A DNA stretch of 64,000 nucleotides, taken from Bacteroidales bacterium. GTDB lineage: Bacteria > Bacteroidota > Bacteroidia > Bacteroidales > CAIWKO01. Numbering within the stretch: position 1 is the stretch's first letter; every line of letters begins with the position of its first letter. Below, piece after piece: positions 1 through 8,778 of this stretch. Location of the stretch: NCBI GenBank assembly GCA_023228145.1, contig JALOBU010000007.1:1-64000 (forward strand), in the 5' to 3' direction. Below the pieces are notes generated by a model. It ran no database searches. It was not told the origin of the DNA and was given only the letters and a program-made list of their open reading frames with translations. Both the position numbers and the translations under genes were made by a program.

Positions 1-108
1 CAAGATAATTTAACGAAAGAAAATTTCACTTTTCGGTCGCCAATAAAAAGCATTATGAAAAGCCCTCTGGAGAAACTGATTTCAAAATGGAATATTTTAC
101 CGCACTAA
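1..108 (+). CDS. C-terminal tail of an unidentified gene (partial)
   Basis: Frame 1 is open from the first base of the window to a TAA at 106-108, giving a 35-residue tail rich in lysine and serine that ends in a WNILPH sequence. The other two plus frames close within the first few codons. The tail is too short to assign a family. It runs toward elbB, so the two genes would be convergent. It may also be a chance open frame. Confidence 0.3.
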   Translation, partial: QDNLTKENFTFRSPIKSIMKSPLEKLISKWNILPH

Positions 109-187
109 ACGTCAGAAGTCAGGAATTAATATTGATTACAGCTCATTCTAAAAACGTACTAATAAGAATAAATTGTACCTCGTAATG

Positions 188-835
188 TCAGATCTTTTCT
201 AACATCTTCTCTATTAGATTTTCTGCTCCTTCGGCTATATCAGAAATTCTGGCATTCAACATATAGCAAGGGGTTGTAAAAATATTATTTTTCTCATCCA
301 CAGCCACTTCCCCGTGACCCGTGCCAGTATTATGCGCCCCCATGATTTCCAAATGCTTTGCTGTTGCCGGGTCGGTGCCAATAGTAACAGTAATATTACC
401 AAACACCTTGGCAAGTATCACGGGGGCAATGCACAATGCGCCTATCGGTTTATTTTTTTCTTTCATGGCTTTCAACGCTTTTTCAACATCTGCATTTATT
501 TTCATTTCTGTGCCATCAATAGCATAAGTGCAAAGGTTTTTTGCAGCGCCATAACCTCCGGGGATGACAAGTGCATCAAATTTTTCAGCATTAAATTCCG
601 ACAATGGGTAAATATTCCCTCGAGCAATGCGTGCAGCTTCTATCAATACATTGCGGGTTTCTTTCATCTCTGTTTTCGTATAATGGTTCATGACATGATA
701 CTGATTTATATCCGGAGCGAAAATAGTATAAGAAGCTCCGAGCTTGTCAATAGCGAGTAATGTCATGACGGCTTCGTGTATTTCTGAACCGTCAAGGTGT
801 CCAGAACCTGCGAGAATAACGGCAAACTTTTTCAT
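188..835 (-). CDS. elbB: ElbB-type DJ-1/PfpI glyoxalase-like protein
   Basis: This 215-residue protein matches the ElbB (isoprenoid biosynthesis glyoxalase-like, DJ-1/PfpI) family along its whole length. Seen: an N-terminal ILAGSGHLDGSEIHEA stretch, a middle PGGYGAAKNL segment, and the nucleophile-elbow region GALCIAPV with its cysteine near residue 135. The family has a class I glutamine-amidotransferase-like fold; weak glyoxalase activity and a link to isoprenoid synthesis have been described in E. coli. It starts 16 bp downstream of mqnC on the same strand, so the two are probably co-transcribed. The family assignment is firm; the physiological role is not. Confidence 0.9.
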   Translation of the reverse strand: MKKFAVILAGSGHLDGSEIHEAVMTLLAIDKLGASYTIFAPDINQYHVMNHYTKTEMKETRNVLIEAARIARGNIYPLSEFNAEKFDALVIPGGYGAAKNLCTYAIDGTEMKINADVEKALKAMKEKNKPIGALCIAPVILAKVFGNITVTIGTDPATAKHLEIMGAHNTGTGHGEVAVDEKNNIFTTPCYMLNARISDIAEGAENLIEKMLEKI

Positions 836-851
836 TTTTATTTTTTAATTG

Positions 852-1937
852 TCAAAAATACTCAAATTTTTGATTTCTGTTTCTTGGTTTAAAACCGGCA
901 TTTTCTATGGCGGAAATCATTTCGTTTTTATTCATACGGTATGTTGCTCCTGCCTTTGAAACTACATTTTCTTCTATCATCACCGAGCCAAAATCATTGG
1001 CACCTGCATGCAGACAAAGCTGTGCCACCGGGACGCCTACTGTTAACCAAGAAGGTTGTATATTGGGAATATTATCTAAAATAATGCGGCTCATTGCTAT
1101 CAGCCTTATATAATCATTGGCTGAAATTAAATTTTCAATTCTGAATTTTTTACTCAAAACAGTTCCTTTGTGTTGAAAAGGCCATGCAATAAAAGATAAG
1201 AAACCATAAGAGTTCTCAGGTTTTTCGTCCTGGATTTCACGAATTCGGATCAGGTGTTCTATTCTCTCCTCCGGAGTTTCAATATGGCCAAACATCATAG
1301 TTGCAGAAGTAGGTAAGTTCAGTTGATGAGCAACATGCATGATTTCAAGCCATTCTTCTGAAGTGCATTTTGCAGGAGATATTATTTTTCTTACCCTGTC
1401 GGAAAGAATTTCAGCTCCGGCTCCGGGCAAGCTGTCAAGCCCTGCCTCCATTAAATCTTCTAAGACAAACCGATATGATTGTTTCTCTTTTTTTGCAATG
1501 AATTTTATTTCGGGCGGTCCTAAAGCATGCAACTTCAATAAAGGAAATTGTTTTTTAAGTGTTTTAAATAAATCTGTATAAAATTTTAAACCCAGTTCAG
1601 GATGCATACCTCCCTGCAACAACAATTGATTACCTCCAAGCGAAAACAATTCTTCAATTTTTTGTTTGTATTGTTCCAAAGTTGTTATAAAGGCATCTTT
1701 ATCATTTTTCTTCCTGCAGAAATTACAAAAAAGGCACTGAGAAAAACAGACATTTGTTATATTTACATTCCGGTCTATAATCCAGCCAACATAATTTCCC
1801 GGATGTTTTTTCTTTCTTATCTCATTGGCAGTATAAATAAGCTCCGGCAACAAAGCTTCCTTGTATAAATAAATAGCTTCGGCTTTTGATATGACTTGTA
1901 TTTTTAAAGCTTTATCAAGTATGGTGCATACATTCAT
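852..1937 (-). CDS. mqnC: Cyclic dehypoxanthinyl futalosine synthase (MqnC)
   Basis: Radical-SAM enzyme of the futalosine pathway to menaquinone; it cyclises dehypoxanthine futalosine. Seen: the CxxxCxxC cluster motif (CFSQCLFC), the LLQGGMHPEL segment, ALGPPEI, and the C-terminal block with PSWLTVGVP and GANDFGS typical of MqnC/CofH-like proteins. An ATG at 1955 exists, but the in-frame ATG at 1937 gives MNVCTILDKAL, which fits the usual family N-terminus; a TAAATTTG -7-like element lies just upstream of it. That gives 361 residues. CofH and MqnE are related, but the sequence pattern fits MqnC best. The other mqn genes are not in the window. Confidence 0.88.
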   Translation of the reverse strand: MNVCTILDKALKIQVISKAEAIYLYKEALLPELIYTANEIRKKKHPGNYVGWIIDRNVNITNVCFSQCLFCNFCRKKNDKDAFITTLEQYKQKIEELFSLGGNQLLLQGGMHPELGLKFYTDLFKTLKKQFPLLKLHALGPPEIKFIAKKEKQSYRFVLEDLMEAGLDSLPGAGAEILSDRVRKIISPAKCTSEEWLEIMHVAHQLNLPTSATMMFGHIETPEERIEHLIRIREIQDEKPENSYGFLSFIAWPFQHKGTVLSKKFRIENLISANDYIRLIAMSRIILDNIPNIQPSWLTVGVPVAQLCLHAGANDFGSVMIEENVVSKAGATYRMNKNEMISAIENAGFKPRNRNQKFEYF

Positions 1938-1942
1938 ACTGA

Positions 1943-1950
1943 CAAATTTA
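1943..1950 (-). promoter_or_regulatory. Candidate -7 element of mqnC
   Basis: The minus strand reads TAAATTTG here, an exact match to the Bacteroidota -7 consensus TAnnTTTG, five bases upstream of the ATG at 1937. A start point about 7 bases further on would give an almost leaderless mRNA and would favour 1937 over 1955 as the start. No convincing -33 element was seen. Confidence 0.3.
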
Positions 1951-1991
1951 CACATTTTGGATTTTGTGTGTTAAGTGCTTAAAAGCTTTTT

Positions 1992-2019
1992 AGCCTATAC
2001 TATTAAAAATGTATAAGCC
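1992..2019 (-). terminator. Possible hairpin between yqeY and mqnC
   Basis: On the minus strand GGCTTATAC and GTATAGGCT can form a nine-pair stem with two G-U pairs around an AT-rich 10-base loop. It lies about 40 bases past the yqeY stop codon. No U-tract follows, so it may be a weak terminator, an RNA-processing site, or chance. Confidence 0.25.
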
Positions 2020-2060
2020 GGTTAAAAAAAGTTAAGCTTTCTGAGTTATCAGGTGGAAGA

Positions 2061-2510
2061 TTATATTCCCAAAATTTGTTTTACCTTTTCAGAAATAGCT
2101 TTATTATCAGCCTTTCCGGATAATTTTTTTGCTGCCATACCCATCACTTTGCCCATATCTTTCATTGATGTTGCTCCAACTTCCGCAATGATGCTTTTGA
2201 TAATGGCTGTTAATTCATCTTCTCCTATTTGTTGGGGCAAATACTTTTGAATGATGTCGGCCTGATACAGCTCGGTATCTGCTAAATCTTTTCTGTTTTG
2301 AGAAATATATATTTCAGCGCTTTCCCTGCGTTGTTTTACAAGTTTCTGAAGGATTTTAATCTCGGTTTCTTCATTTACTGTTGCATTGCCTTTTTCAGAT
2401 TTTGCAAGTAATAATGCTGATTTTACGGCACGTAAGGCATCCAGCAAGCTTTTATTTTTTGCAAGCATTGCCTGCTTAATATCTTCATTAATTTTTAATT
2501 CAAGGCTCAT
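2061..2510 (-). CDS. GatB/YqeY domain protein
   Basis: A stand-alone YqeY-type protein of 149 residues, the usual length. Seen: an N-terminal helix with DIKQAMLAKNKSLLDALRAVKSAL, then EIKILQKLVKQRRES and the KYLPQQIGEDEL motif, followed by a helical GKVMGMAAKKLSGKAD segment. The same domain forms the C-terminal tRNA-binding tail of GatB, the glutamyl/aspartyl-tRNA amidotransferase subunit. The function of the free-standing form is not established. It begins 7 bp after ftsZ, so it is the last gene of the dcw operon. Confidence 0.88.
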   Translation of the reverse strand: MSLELKINEDIKQAMLAKNKSLLDALRAVKSALLLAKSEKGNATVNEETEIKILQKLVKQRRESAEIYISQNRKDLADTELYQADIIQKYLPQQIGEDELTAIIKSIIAEVGATSMKDMGKVMGMAAKKLSGKADNKAISEKVKQILGI

Positions 2511-2517
2511 GAGATGC

Positions 2518-4119
2518 TCAATCTACATTATCATGCAAATATGAATTTGGCTTGATGTCGGTTTTTTTATCGGACGTTTCACCTAATGAAAGGTTTGAAA
2601 TTTCAGATTCAGAGGAAGGTTTGTTATCTACCATCGGAAAATTGCGGCGTAAGTATGCAGGCTTATCTTCAATTTCTTTTAACCCCTCCTGATTTTTAAT
2701 TTTCTGGCTTAATTCACGCAAATCACTCACCCTACCTGTACTTTTATATTTCAACAAATCTTTATCCGTTTTATCCAGTTCTTTTTTTGGCACATTAGGA
2801 TTGAACTCATTATAATCCTGTTTTAGTGGCTCATTAACATGTGAGGTTACTGTTTCAACTTGTTTAATATATTTGAACATTCCAAAATCATTATCTTCTA
2901 TTTTCAGTTCAACCTGTACAGGGCTTTCTTCTCCCACAAAATTAATGACACTATGTGATTCTTCTTTGATGTTTTTTTGTTCATCTGAAGTTTTAACACC
3001 TGAATATTTATCTTCTTGCTCAGTGTCTTTTTTTATCAATTTCATTTCATTTTCAACAACAGGTGCTATATTTTCTGTTTTTTGTATTTTTTCATCCAGG
3101 TCCCTGACTTTTCTCTCCTGTTGTTTTGTGTCATTCGACATAAATTCTGAATTGATGTCCTGCTTAAATCCAGAGGCAATAAGTGTAACGCTAATGTTAT
3201 CGCCAAGGCTGTCATCATTGCCGTTTCCCCAAATTATTTCTGCAGTCATCCCTGCAGCCGATTGAATATATGAAGTTATTTCCGAAACTTCGTCCATAGT
3301 AATTTCTTCTTTACCGGAAGCAATATAAAGTAAAATGTTTTGAGCACCATTGATATCATTATCATTCAACAAGGGTGAGGAGAGAGCCATTTCCACCGCT
3401 TTTACTGCACGGTCCTCTCCTTCGGCAATACCTGTTCCCATGATGGCAGCTCCGCTGTTGCGCATTACAGTATTCACATCATTAAAATCCACATTAATAT
3501 ACCCCGAAACAGTAATAATTTCAGCAATTCCTTTGGCTGCAACAGTAAGAATATCATCCGCCCGATGAAAAGCCTCAGAAAGTTTCAGGTCGCGGTATAA
3601 CTCCCTGAGTTTATCATTGCATATCACCAATAAAGTATCCACATATTTTCTCATTTCTTCCAGTCCGGCTTCTGCCTGTTGTTTTCTTTTTTTCCCTTCA
3701 AATGAAAACGGAATGGTAACTATCCCCACAGTTAATATTCCCATTTCCTTTGCCACCTGTGCGATAACGGGAGCAGCTCCGGTTCCGGTTCCGCCTCCCA
3801 TACCGGCAGTAATAAATACCATTTTAGTATTTTTTTGTAATATTTCTTTTATTTCATCAATGGTTTCCAGAGCTGCTTTTTTCCCTGTATCAGGAATTGC
3901 TCCGGCGCCTAAGCCTTCTGTTAAAGAAGCTCCCAGTTGTATTTTGTTGGGAACCGGGCTCATATGCAACGCTTGCTGGTCAGTATTCGATACTATAAAA
4001 TCCACACCTTTTATTCCCTGGTCATACATATGATTAACGGCATTGCTGCCACCACCACCGACACCAACAACTTTAATGATTGAAGGTGTATTACTTTGCA
4101 TATCGAATTTTATTGTCAT
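2518..4119 (-). CDS. ftsZ: Cell division protein FtsZ
   Basis: Tubulin-like GTPase that forms the division ring. Seen: an N-terminal GGGGSNAVNHM segment, the tubulin signature GGGTGTG at residues 108-114, the TIPFSFEGKKR segment, and the T7-loop region VDFNDVNTVM. The GTPase domain ends near residue 320. A hydrophilic linker of about 160 residues follows, then PAYLRRN at about 487-493, which resembles the FtsA-binding C-terminal peptide. About 40 more residues follow that peptide, unlike E. coli. At 533 residues it is long compared with most FtsZ but typical of Bacteroidota. A 109-bp gap separates it from ftsA. Confidence 0.98.
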   Translation of the reverse strand: MTIKFDMQSNTPSIIKVVGVGGGGSNAVNHMYDQGIKGVDFIVSNTDQQALHMSPVPNKIQLGASLTEGLGAGAIPDTGKKAALETIDEIKEILQKNTKMVFITAGMGGGTGTGAAPVIAQVAKEMGILTVGIVTIPFSFEGKKRKQQAEAGLEEMRKYVDTLLVICNDKLRELYRDLKLSEAFHRADDILTVAAKGIAEIITVSGYINVDFNDVNTVMRNSGAAIMGTGIAEGEDRAVKAVEMALSSPLLNDNDINGAQNILLYIASGKEEITMDEVSEITSYIQSAAGMTAEIIWGNGNDDSLGDNISVTLIASGFKQDINSEFMSNDTKQQERKVRDLDEKIQKTENIAPVVENEMKLIKKDTEQEDKYSGVKTSDEQKNIKEESHSVINFVGEESPVQVELKIEDNDFGMFKYIKQVETVTSHVNEPLKQDYNEFNPNVPKKELDKTDKDLLKYKSTGRVSDLRELSQKIKNQEGLKEIEDKPAYLRRNFPMVDNKPSSESEISNLSLGETSDKKTDIKPNSYLHDNVD

Positions 4120-4200
4120 AGGCTTTTTTATTGAAAGTACTAAAATAAAACTAATATTAATTTTCAGTAATCTTTTTGTAAAATAATTATTAACTGTTCA

Positions 4201-4221
4201 TTGTTAATTCTGCGTTAACAA
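4201..4221 (-). repeat. Inverted repeat just after ftsA
   Basis: TTGTTAA and TTAACAA are perfect 7-base arms around a 7-base loop. The repeat sits eight bases past the ftsA stop codon, in the ftsA-ftsZ gap. It is AT-rich and has no following U-tract, so termination would be weak. It could be an mRNA-processing site or partial attenuator that sets the FtsZ to FtsA ratio, or chance. Confidence 0.3.
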
Positions 4222-4228
4222 AACCGTA

Positions 4229-5509
4229 CTATTTCACATCTTCATCAAAAAACTTTTTCCCCTTTTTAAAAAACGCTTCAAAAAAACTCCCTTTTGTTCT
4301 TTTGGAATGGTTTTGTATCTGGTCTACTTTTATGACTTTGGGTTCAATGATTTTGCTTTGTTTTTCAATACCTTTAAGCACCAGGCCTACTCCAGTTGCA
4401 AACATGGGTAATGCCATGGCTTCTGCCACATTATCGGCAAGATGTTGATTAGGGTATCCAATACGAGTTTCCATGCCGGTAATAAACTCTGCAAGCTGGG
4501 AAATATTTTTTAGTTGTGCCCCGCCGCCTGTAAGTACTATCCCGGCGATCAGTTTTCTTTCAAAGCCCGACGATTTAATTTCATTATACACATATTCCAG
4601 TATCTCTTCCATTCTGGCCTGAATGATTCCGGCAAGGTTGCGCATACTGATTTCTTTTGCCGGTCTTCCTTGTATGCCCGGTATGGATACAAATTCGTCG
4701 GCTTTGCTTTCGCTTGCAAGTGCCGAACCGTATAATATCTTGAGTTTTTCGGCATGTTTTTTAATTATTGTACATCCTTCCTTAATATCTTCGGTAACAA
4801 TATCGCCTCCAAGAGGAATAACAGCAGTATGCCTTATAATGTCGTCCTGAAAAATTGCAATATCGGTTGTGCCGCCTCCGATATCAACCAATACCACCCC
4901 GGCTTCTTTTTCTTCAGCACTAAGCACGGCATCAGCAGATGCCAATGGCTCCAGAATCTGGTCAACAATCTCTAACCCTGCACGGTCAACACAACGATAA
5001 ATGTTCTTAACGGCCGTTACCATTCCTGTGATAATATGAAAATTTGCTTCCAGGCTTGCCCCGGCCATTCCTATTGGCTTTTTTATTCCGGTTTCTTTAT
5101 CAACAATGTATTCCTGGGGAATTACATGAATAATTTCTTCACCGGGGTTTGTTTGAAGGCGGTACATATTATCAATTAACTGATTAATATCCTCCTGTGT
5201 AATGGTACTCTCCATCGAATTTCTAATAATATTACCTCTGTGCTGTAAGCTTCGTATATGTTGTCCGGCAATACCAACATTAACACACTTAATATTTACC
5301 CCTGATTTCAGTTCAGCTTCTTTTACAGCTGCTTTAATTGACTCAATAGTGTTATCAATATTGATAACCACGCCCCTTTTCACTCCTATGGATTCCGCGG
5401 TGCCATACCCTAAAATCTCAATTTTGTTAAATTCATTACGGCGGCCAACAATAGCAGCAATTTTGGATGTGCCGATATCAAGTCCTACAATAATTTCTGA
5501 TGATTCCAT
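4229..5509 (-). CDS. ftsA: Cell division protein FtsA
   Basis: Actin-like ATPase that tethers FtsZ to the membrane. Seen: the phosphate-1 motif VGLDIGTSKIAAIVG at the N-terminus, the phosphate-2 motif VDIGGGTTDIA near residues 209-219, and the adenosine motif IVLTGGGAQLKNI near 323. The extreme C-terminus is a basic, phenylalanine-rich stretch (SFFEAFFKKGKKFF) that fits the amphipathic membrane-targeting helix of the family. Its 426 residues are normal. It lies 4 bp downstream of ftsQ, which points to coupled expression. Confidence 0.97.
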   Translation of the reverse strand: MESSEIIVGLDIGTSKIAAIVGRRNEFNKIEILGYGTAESIGVKRGVVINIDNTIESIKAAVKEAELKSGVNIKCVNVGIAGQHIRSLQHRGNIIRNSMESTITQEDINQLIDNMYRLQTNPGEEIIHVIPQEYIVDKETGIKKPIGMAGASLEANFHIITGMVTAVKNIYRCVDRAGLEIVDQILEPLASADAVLSAEEKEAGVVLVDIGGGTTDIAIFQDDIIRHTAVIPLGGDIVTEDIKEGCTIIKKHAEKLKILYGSALASESKADEFVSIPGIQGRPAKEISMRNLAGIIQARMEEILEYVYNEIKSSGFERKLIAGIVLTGGGAQLKNISQLAEFITGMETRIGYPNQHLADNVAEAMALPMFATGVGLVLKGIEKQSKIIEPKVIKVDQIQNHSKRTKGSFFEAFFKKGKKFFDEDVK

Positions 5510-5513
5510 ATTC

Positions 5514-6320
5514 TTATAAATTTATTTTTGAGCAAATTATCTGATTCTTATACTTCACATTAATGGTATCATACTTATCCCAACCTTCAATAAATATAGA
5601 TTTGTTATAGAAAAGCTCCAATTGTTCAAACTTTTGTTCCATATCTGTTTCATCTCCAAAAATAATAATATGTTTTCCAACTTCGGGTAACAATTCAAAA
5701 TTTCCCACAGAATCAACTACAATTTGTTGTATCTGTGCCTTAAAGAAATCATTTTTATTTATAAATCTGGCCATTTTGTAAACTTTATACAGCGTTGTCA
5801 TAAAATGCGCAGAATCTTTCATAATTTCTGCTGAATCTATATCCAGATTAATAACATTGTTATAAATATTGGGAATTTTGCCAGTTACCAAAACAACCCT
5901 TGCTGATTTTTTTTCTGGCACGGGCATCATGCGCCCGTCATCGCTCAAGTAATATATTTCATCAAACATGTTTTGAATTCGTGCGATAGGCAAACGTTGA
6001 GTGATTTCAATCTTAAGAATTCCTTTTATCGTTGTATATACTTTTGATTTTAATACATATGGATGGCCGTTCACCAAGCATTCTATTTTTTCAGTATCAA
6101 TATCAGACAAATTAGTTCCAACTAATGAATTGTTATACGAATTAATATATGTTCTGACATCCTGTTCGGTTAAAAATGTATTATTTTCAGAAGTATTAAT
6201 AATTATCTGAATGGCCTTACATTTATTCCTTCCATAAATTTTTACCACAAAAACAACCAATACTGCAAATAAAATTACAGAAACAAACCACAATACAATT
6301 TTAATCCATTTTCTTTTCAT
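5514..6320 (-). CDS. ftsQ: Cell division protein FtsQ
   Basis: Bitopic division protein that links cytoplasmic and periplasmic parts of the divisome. Seen: a short basic N-terminus, one membrane segment at about residues 6-26, then a periplasmic region with a POTRA-like start (TFLTEQDVRTYI) and a beta-rich C-terminal half. The sequence is weakly conserved, as usual for FtsQ, so the call rests on topology, length (268 residues) and position between murC and ftsA. It overlaps murC by 4 bp, indicating translational coupling. Confidence 0.9.
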   Translation of the reverse strand: MKRKWIKIVLWFVSVILFAVLVVFVVKIYGRNKCKAIQIIINTSENNTFLTEQDVRTYINSYNNSLVGTNLSDIDTEKIECLVNGHPYVLKSKVYTTIKGILKIEITQRLPIARIQNMFDEIYYLSDDGRMMPVPEKKSARVVLVTGKIPNIYNNVINLDIDSAEIMKDSAHFMTTLYKVYKMARFINKNDFFKAQIQQIVVDSVGNFELLPEVGKHIIIFGDETDMEQKFEQLELFYNKSIFIEGWDKYDTINVKYKNQIICSKINL

Positions 6321-7666
6321 TTTTTTTCAAGAGTTTCTTCAATGGGTAAAACCAACCGGTCAATATCACCTGCTCCCATGGTAATTAGAACTTCAATATT
6401 GTTATTCCTTACAAATTCACAAATCTCGTTTTCGCTTAATATTTTTTTATTATCAATTATCATTTTTTTCAGTAACATGTCGGAAGTTACTCCTTCAATG
6501 GGTGTTTCCCTGGCAGGGTATATTTCCATTAAAATTGCTTCGTCAAGCATATCCAGCGTTTTGGCAAATTCATCAGCAAAATGTAATGTCCTTGAAAACA
6601 AGTGCGGCTGAAAAATTCCGGTTTTTTTTTTTCCGGGGTACAAATCTCGAAGAGTTGATATTACGGCTTTCATTTCTTCAGGATGATGAGCATAATCATC
6701 AATATAAACCATGTTTTTTTTCTCATACCTGATATCAAACCTCCTGCTGATACCCATGAAACTTTCGATACCTTTTTTAATCAGTATGGAATTCACTCCT
6801 GCAAGAAAACAGGCGGCAATGGCAGCCATCGCATTTTCAACATTATGCATTCCAGGAATTTGAAGCAAAACAGGTACTTCTTCCCCACGTAAACACGCCG
6901 TAAAACAATAATGCGAATCCTCTATCCTTATATCTTTAGCATAAAAATCCGTTTTGGATTGGAGGGAATATCTGTACGAGTTTATATTCTTGTTTGCATT
7001 AATATCTAAGTCTTTTTTAATTAAAAGATTTCCGTTTTCTTTTATTTTTTGAGCAAAAAGACGGAAGTTATCCTGAAGATTTTGTTTGTTCGAATAAATA
7101 TCCAGATGATCCGCATCCATCGCAGAAACAATAGCTATATCTGGCGTCAACCATAAAAACGAACGGTCGTATTCATCGGCTTCCAGAACAGCTATTTCAG
7201 CATTTTCACATGTTATAAGGTTTGAATTATAGTTTTTAATAATCCCTCCAACAAATGCATTGACAGGTGTTCCGGCTGAAAATAAAATATGCGCGATCAT
7301 TCCTGTTATGGTAGTTTTCCCATGAGTTCCGGCAATAGCAATAGAATACAAATTATTGGTCAATTCACTCAAAACTTCTGCTCTCTTTTTAATAAGAAAC
7401 CCGTTTTTTAAAATGAACTGATATTCTTTATTATCTTCAGGGATTGCGGGAGTATATACCACCAAATCCGCTTGAGAAGGGATTTTTTCAATATTTTCTT
7501 CATAATGCACATCAATACCTTCCTCCACAAGTTGTTTTGCAAGTTGAGAAGGTGTTTTATCATAACCGCTTACATCGCAACCCTGTTTTTTAAAATATCT
7601 TGCCAAAGCACTCATGCCTATGCCTCCGATTCCTAAAAAGTAATATGTTTTTCGGGTGTTGTGCAT
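6317..7666 (-). CDS. murC: UDP-N-acetylmuramate--L-alanine ligase MurC
   Basis: ATP-dependent ligase that adds L-alanine to UDP-MurNAc, the first amino-acid step of peptidoglycan precursor synthesis in the cytoplasm. Seen: the N-terminal GIGGIGMSALA nucleotide-binding loop, the ATP P-loop AGTHGKTTITGMI near residue 113, an EADEYDRSFL segment, and DDYAHHPEE plus FQPHLFSR in the C-terminal part, all diagnostic of MurC. It has 449 residues. Start and stop overlap or abut murG and ftsQ. Confidence 0.97.
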   Translation of the reverse strand: MHNTRKTYYFLGIGGIGMSALARYFKKQGCDVSGYDKTPSQLAKQLVEEGIDVHYEENIEKIPSQADLVVYTPAIPEDNKEYQFILKNGFLIKKRAEVLSELTNNLYSIAIAGTHGKTTITGMIAHILFSAGTPVNAFVGGIIKNYNSNLITCENAEIAVLEADEYDRSFLWLTPDIAIVSAMDADHLDIYSNKQNLQDNFRLFAQKIKENGNLLIKKDLDINANKNINSYRYSLQSKTDFYAKDIRIEDSHYCFTACLRGEEVPVLLQIPGMHNVENAMAAIAACFLAGVNSILIKKGIESFMGISRRFDIRYEKKNMVYIDDYAHHPEEMKAVISTLRDLYPGKKKTGIFQPHLFSRTLHFADEFAKTLDMLDEAILMEIYPARETPIEGVTSDMLLKKMIIDNKKILSENEICEFVRNNNIEVLITMGAGDIDRLVLPIEETLEKK

Positions 7667-8778
7667 TATTCTTGTTTTTTTATCATATCCAAGATTATAT
7701 CGGCAATACTATCCGCTGCATTTTTGTGTGCAAAACGTGTAATATTGCTAACGATTTTTTCACACATCTGTTTATCATTTATCAACCCAATAGCTTCTTT
7801 GACAAGTATATCTCTGGCTTCATTATCCTTCACAAGGATTGCAGCCGTTTTTTTAGATAATGACAATGCATTCTTTGTTTGATGATCCTCTGCCACATTT
7901 GGCGACGGGATAAGTATTGCAGGTTTTTTAGTTACACAAATTTCTGATATGGCAATAGCTCCGGCTCTTGAAATCACCAAATCTGCGGAAGCATAAGCAT
8001 AATCCATACGGGTAATAAAAGCGTAAGCTGCTATCCCAGCATCCTTAAAATCATTACATGCTTGTTGTGCGGTGGCAAAAAAAGCTTTTCCTGTTTGCCA
8101 TATCAATTGAATATTGTTCTTTTTAAATAATTCCAATCCATTTAGAATTGCTTCATTTATTGTGCGTGCCCCCAAACTACCTCCAACAACCAGAATTGAT
8201 TTTTTTGTATTATCAAGCCCAAAAATTTTCAGCCCCATCTCTTTTTTCCCATCTAAAACATAAATATCCTGCCTGACCGGATTGCCTGTCAATATAATTT
8301 TTTCTTCAGGAAAATACTTTTCCATACCTTCATAGGCAACACAGATCCTGTTAACATTTTTTGATAAAATTCTATTTGTTATTCCGGGATATGAGTTTTG
8401 TTCTTGAATCAATGTAGGTATTTTCAGGTTTGATGCCACCCTTAATACGGGTCCGCTTGCATAACCACCCACACCAATAACTATATCCGGTTTGAATTGT
8501 TTAATAATTTTTTTTGCTTTTACCAGACTCCCAATTAATTTGAAAAAAGTGGAAATATTTTTTAATGTGAGTTTCCGTTGTATTCCACTTATATTTAATC
8601 CAATAATCTGGTAACCTGCTTCGGGAACTTTTTCCATTTCCATGCGTCCTTTAGCTCCAACAAAAAGTATTTCTGCAGAAGGACATTTTGCTTTAACAGC
8701 ATTTGCAATTGCAATTGCAGGAAACACATGGCCACCAGTACCGCCACCACTTATTATAAATTTTTTATCAGTCCCCAT
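7666..8778 (-). CDS. murG: Lipid II synthase MurG
   Basis: Undecaprenyl-PP-MurNAc-pentapeptide GlcNAc transferase, a GT28 enzyme that converts lipid I to lipid II at the inner face of the membrane. Seen: the glycine-rich N-terminal loop GGGTGGHVFPAIAIA, a GVGGYASGP segment, QEQNSYPGITNR, and the donor-site region SRAGAIAISEI. It has 370 residues, the usual size. It overlaps ftsW by 11 bp. Confidence 0.97.
   Translation of the reverse strand: MGTDKKFIISGGGTGGHVFPAIAIANAVKAKCPSAEILFVGAKGRMEMEKVPEAGYQIIGLNISGIQRKLTLKNISTFFKLIGSLVKAKKIIKQFKPDIVIGVGGYASGPVLRVASNLKIPTLIQEQNSYPGITNRILSKNVNRICVAYEGMEKYFPEEKIILTGNPVRQDIYVLDGKKEMGLKIFGLDNTKKSILVVGGSLGARTINEAILNGLELFKKNNIQLIWQTGKAFFATAQQACNDFKDAGIAAYAFITRMDYAYASADLVISRAGAIAISEICVTKKPAILIPSPNVAEDHQTKNALSLSKKTAAILVKDNEARDILVKEAIGLINDKQMCEKIVSNITRFAHKNAADSIADIILDMIKKQE

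Noticed and set aside
314..760. Plus-strand open frame of 148 codons inside elbB
   Set aside because: It is the antisense shadow of a well-conserved gene and its translation matches nothing recognisable.
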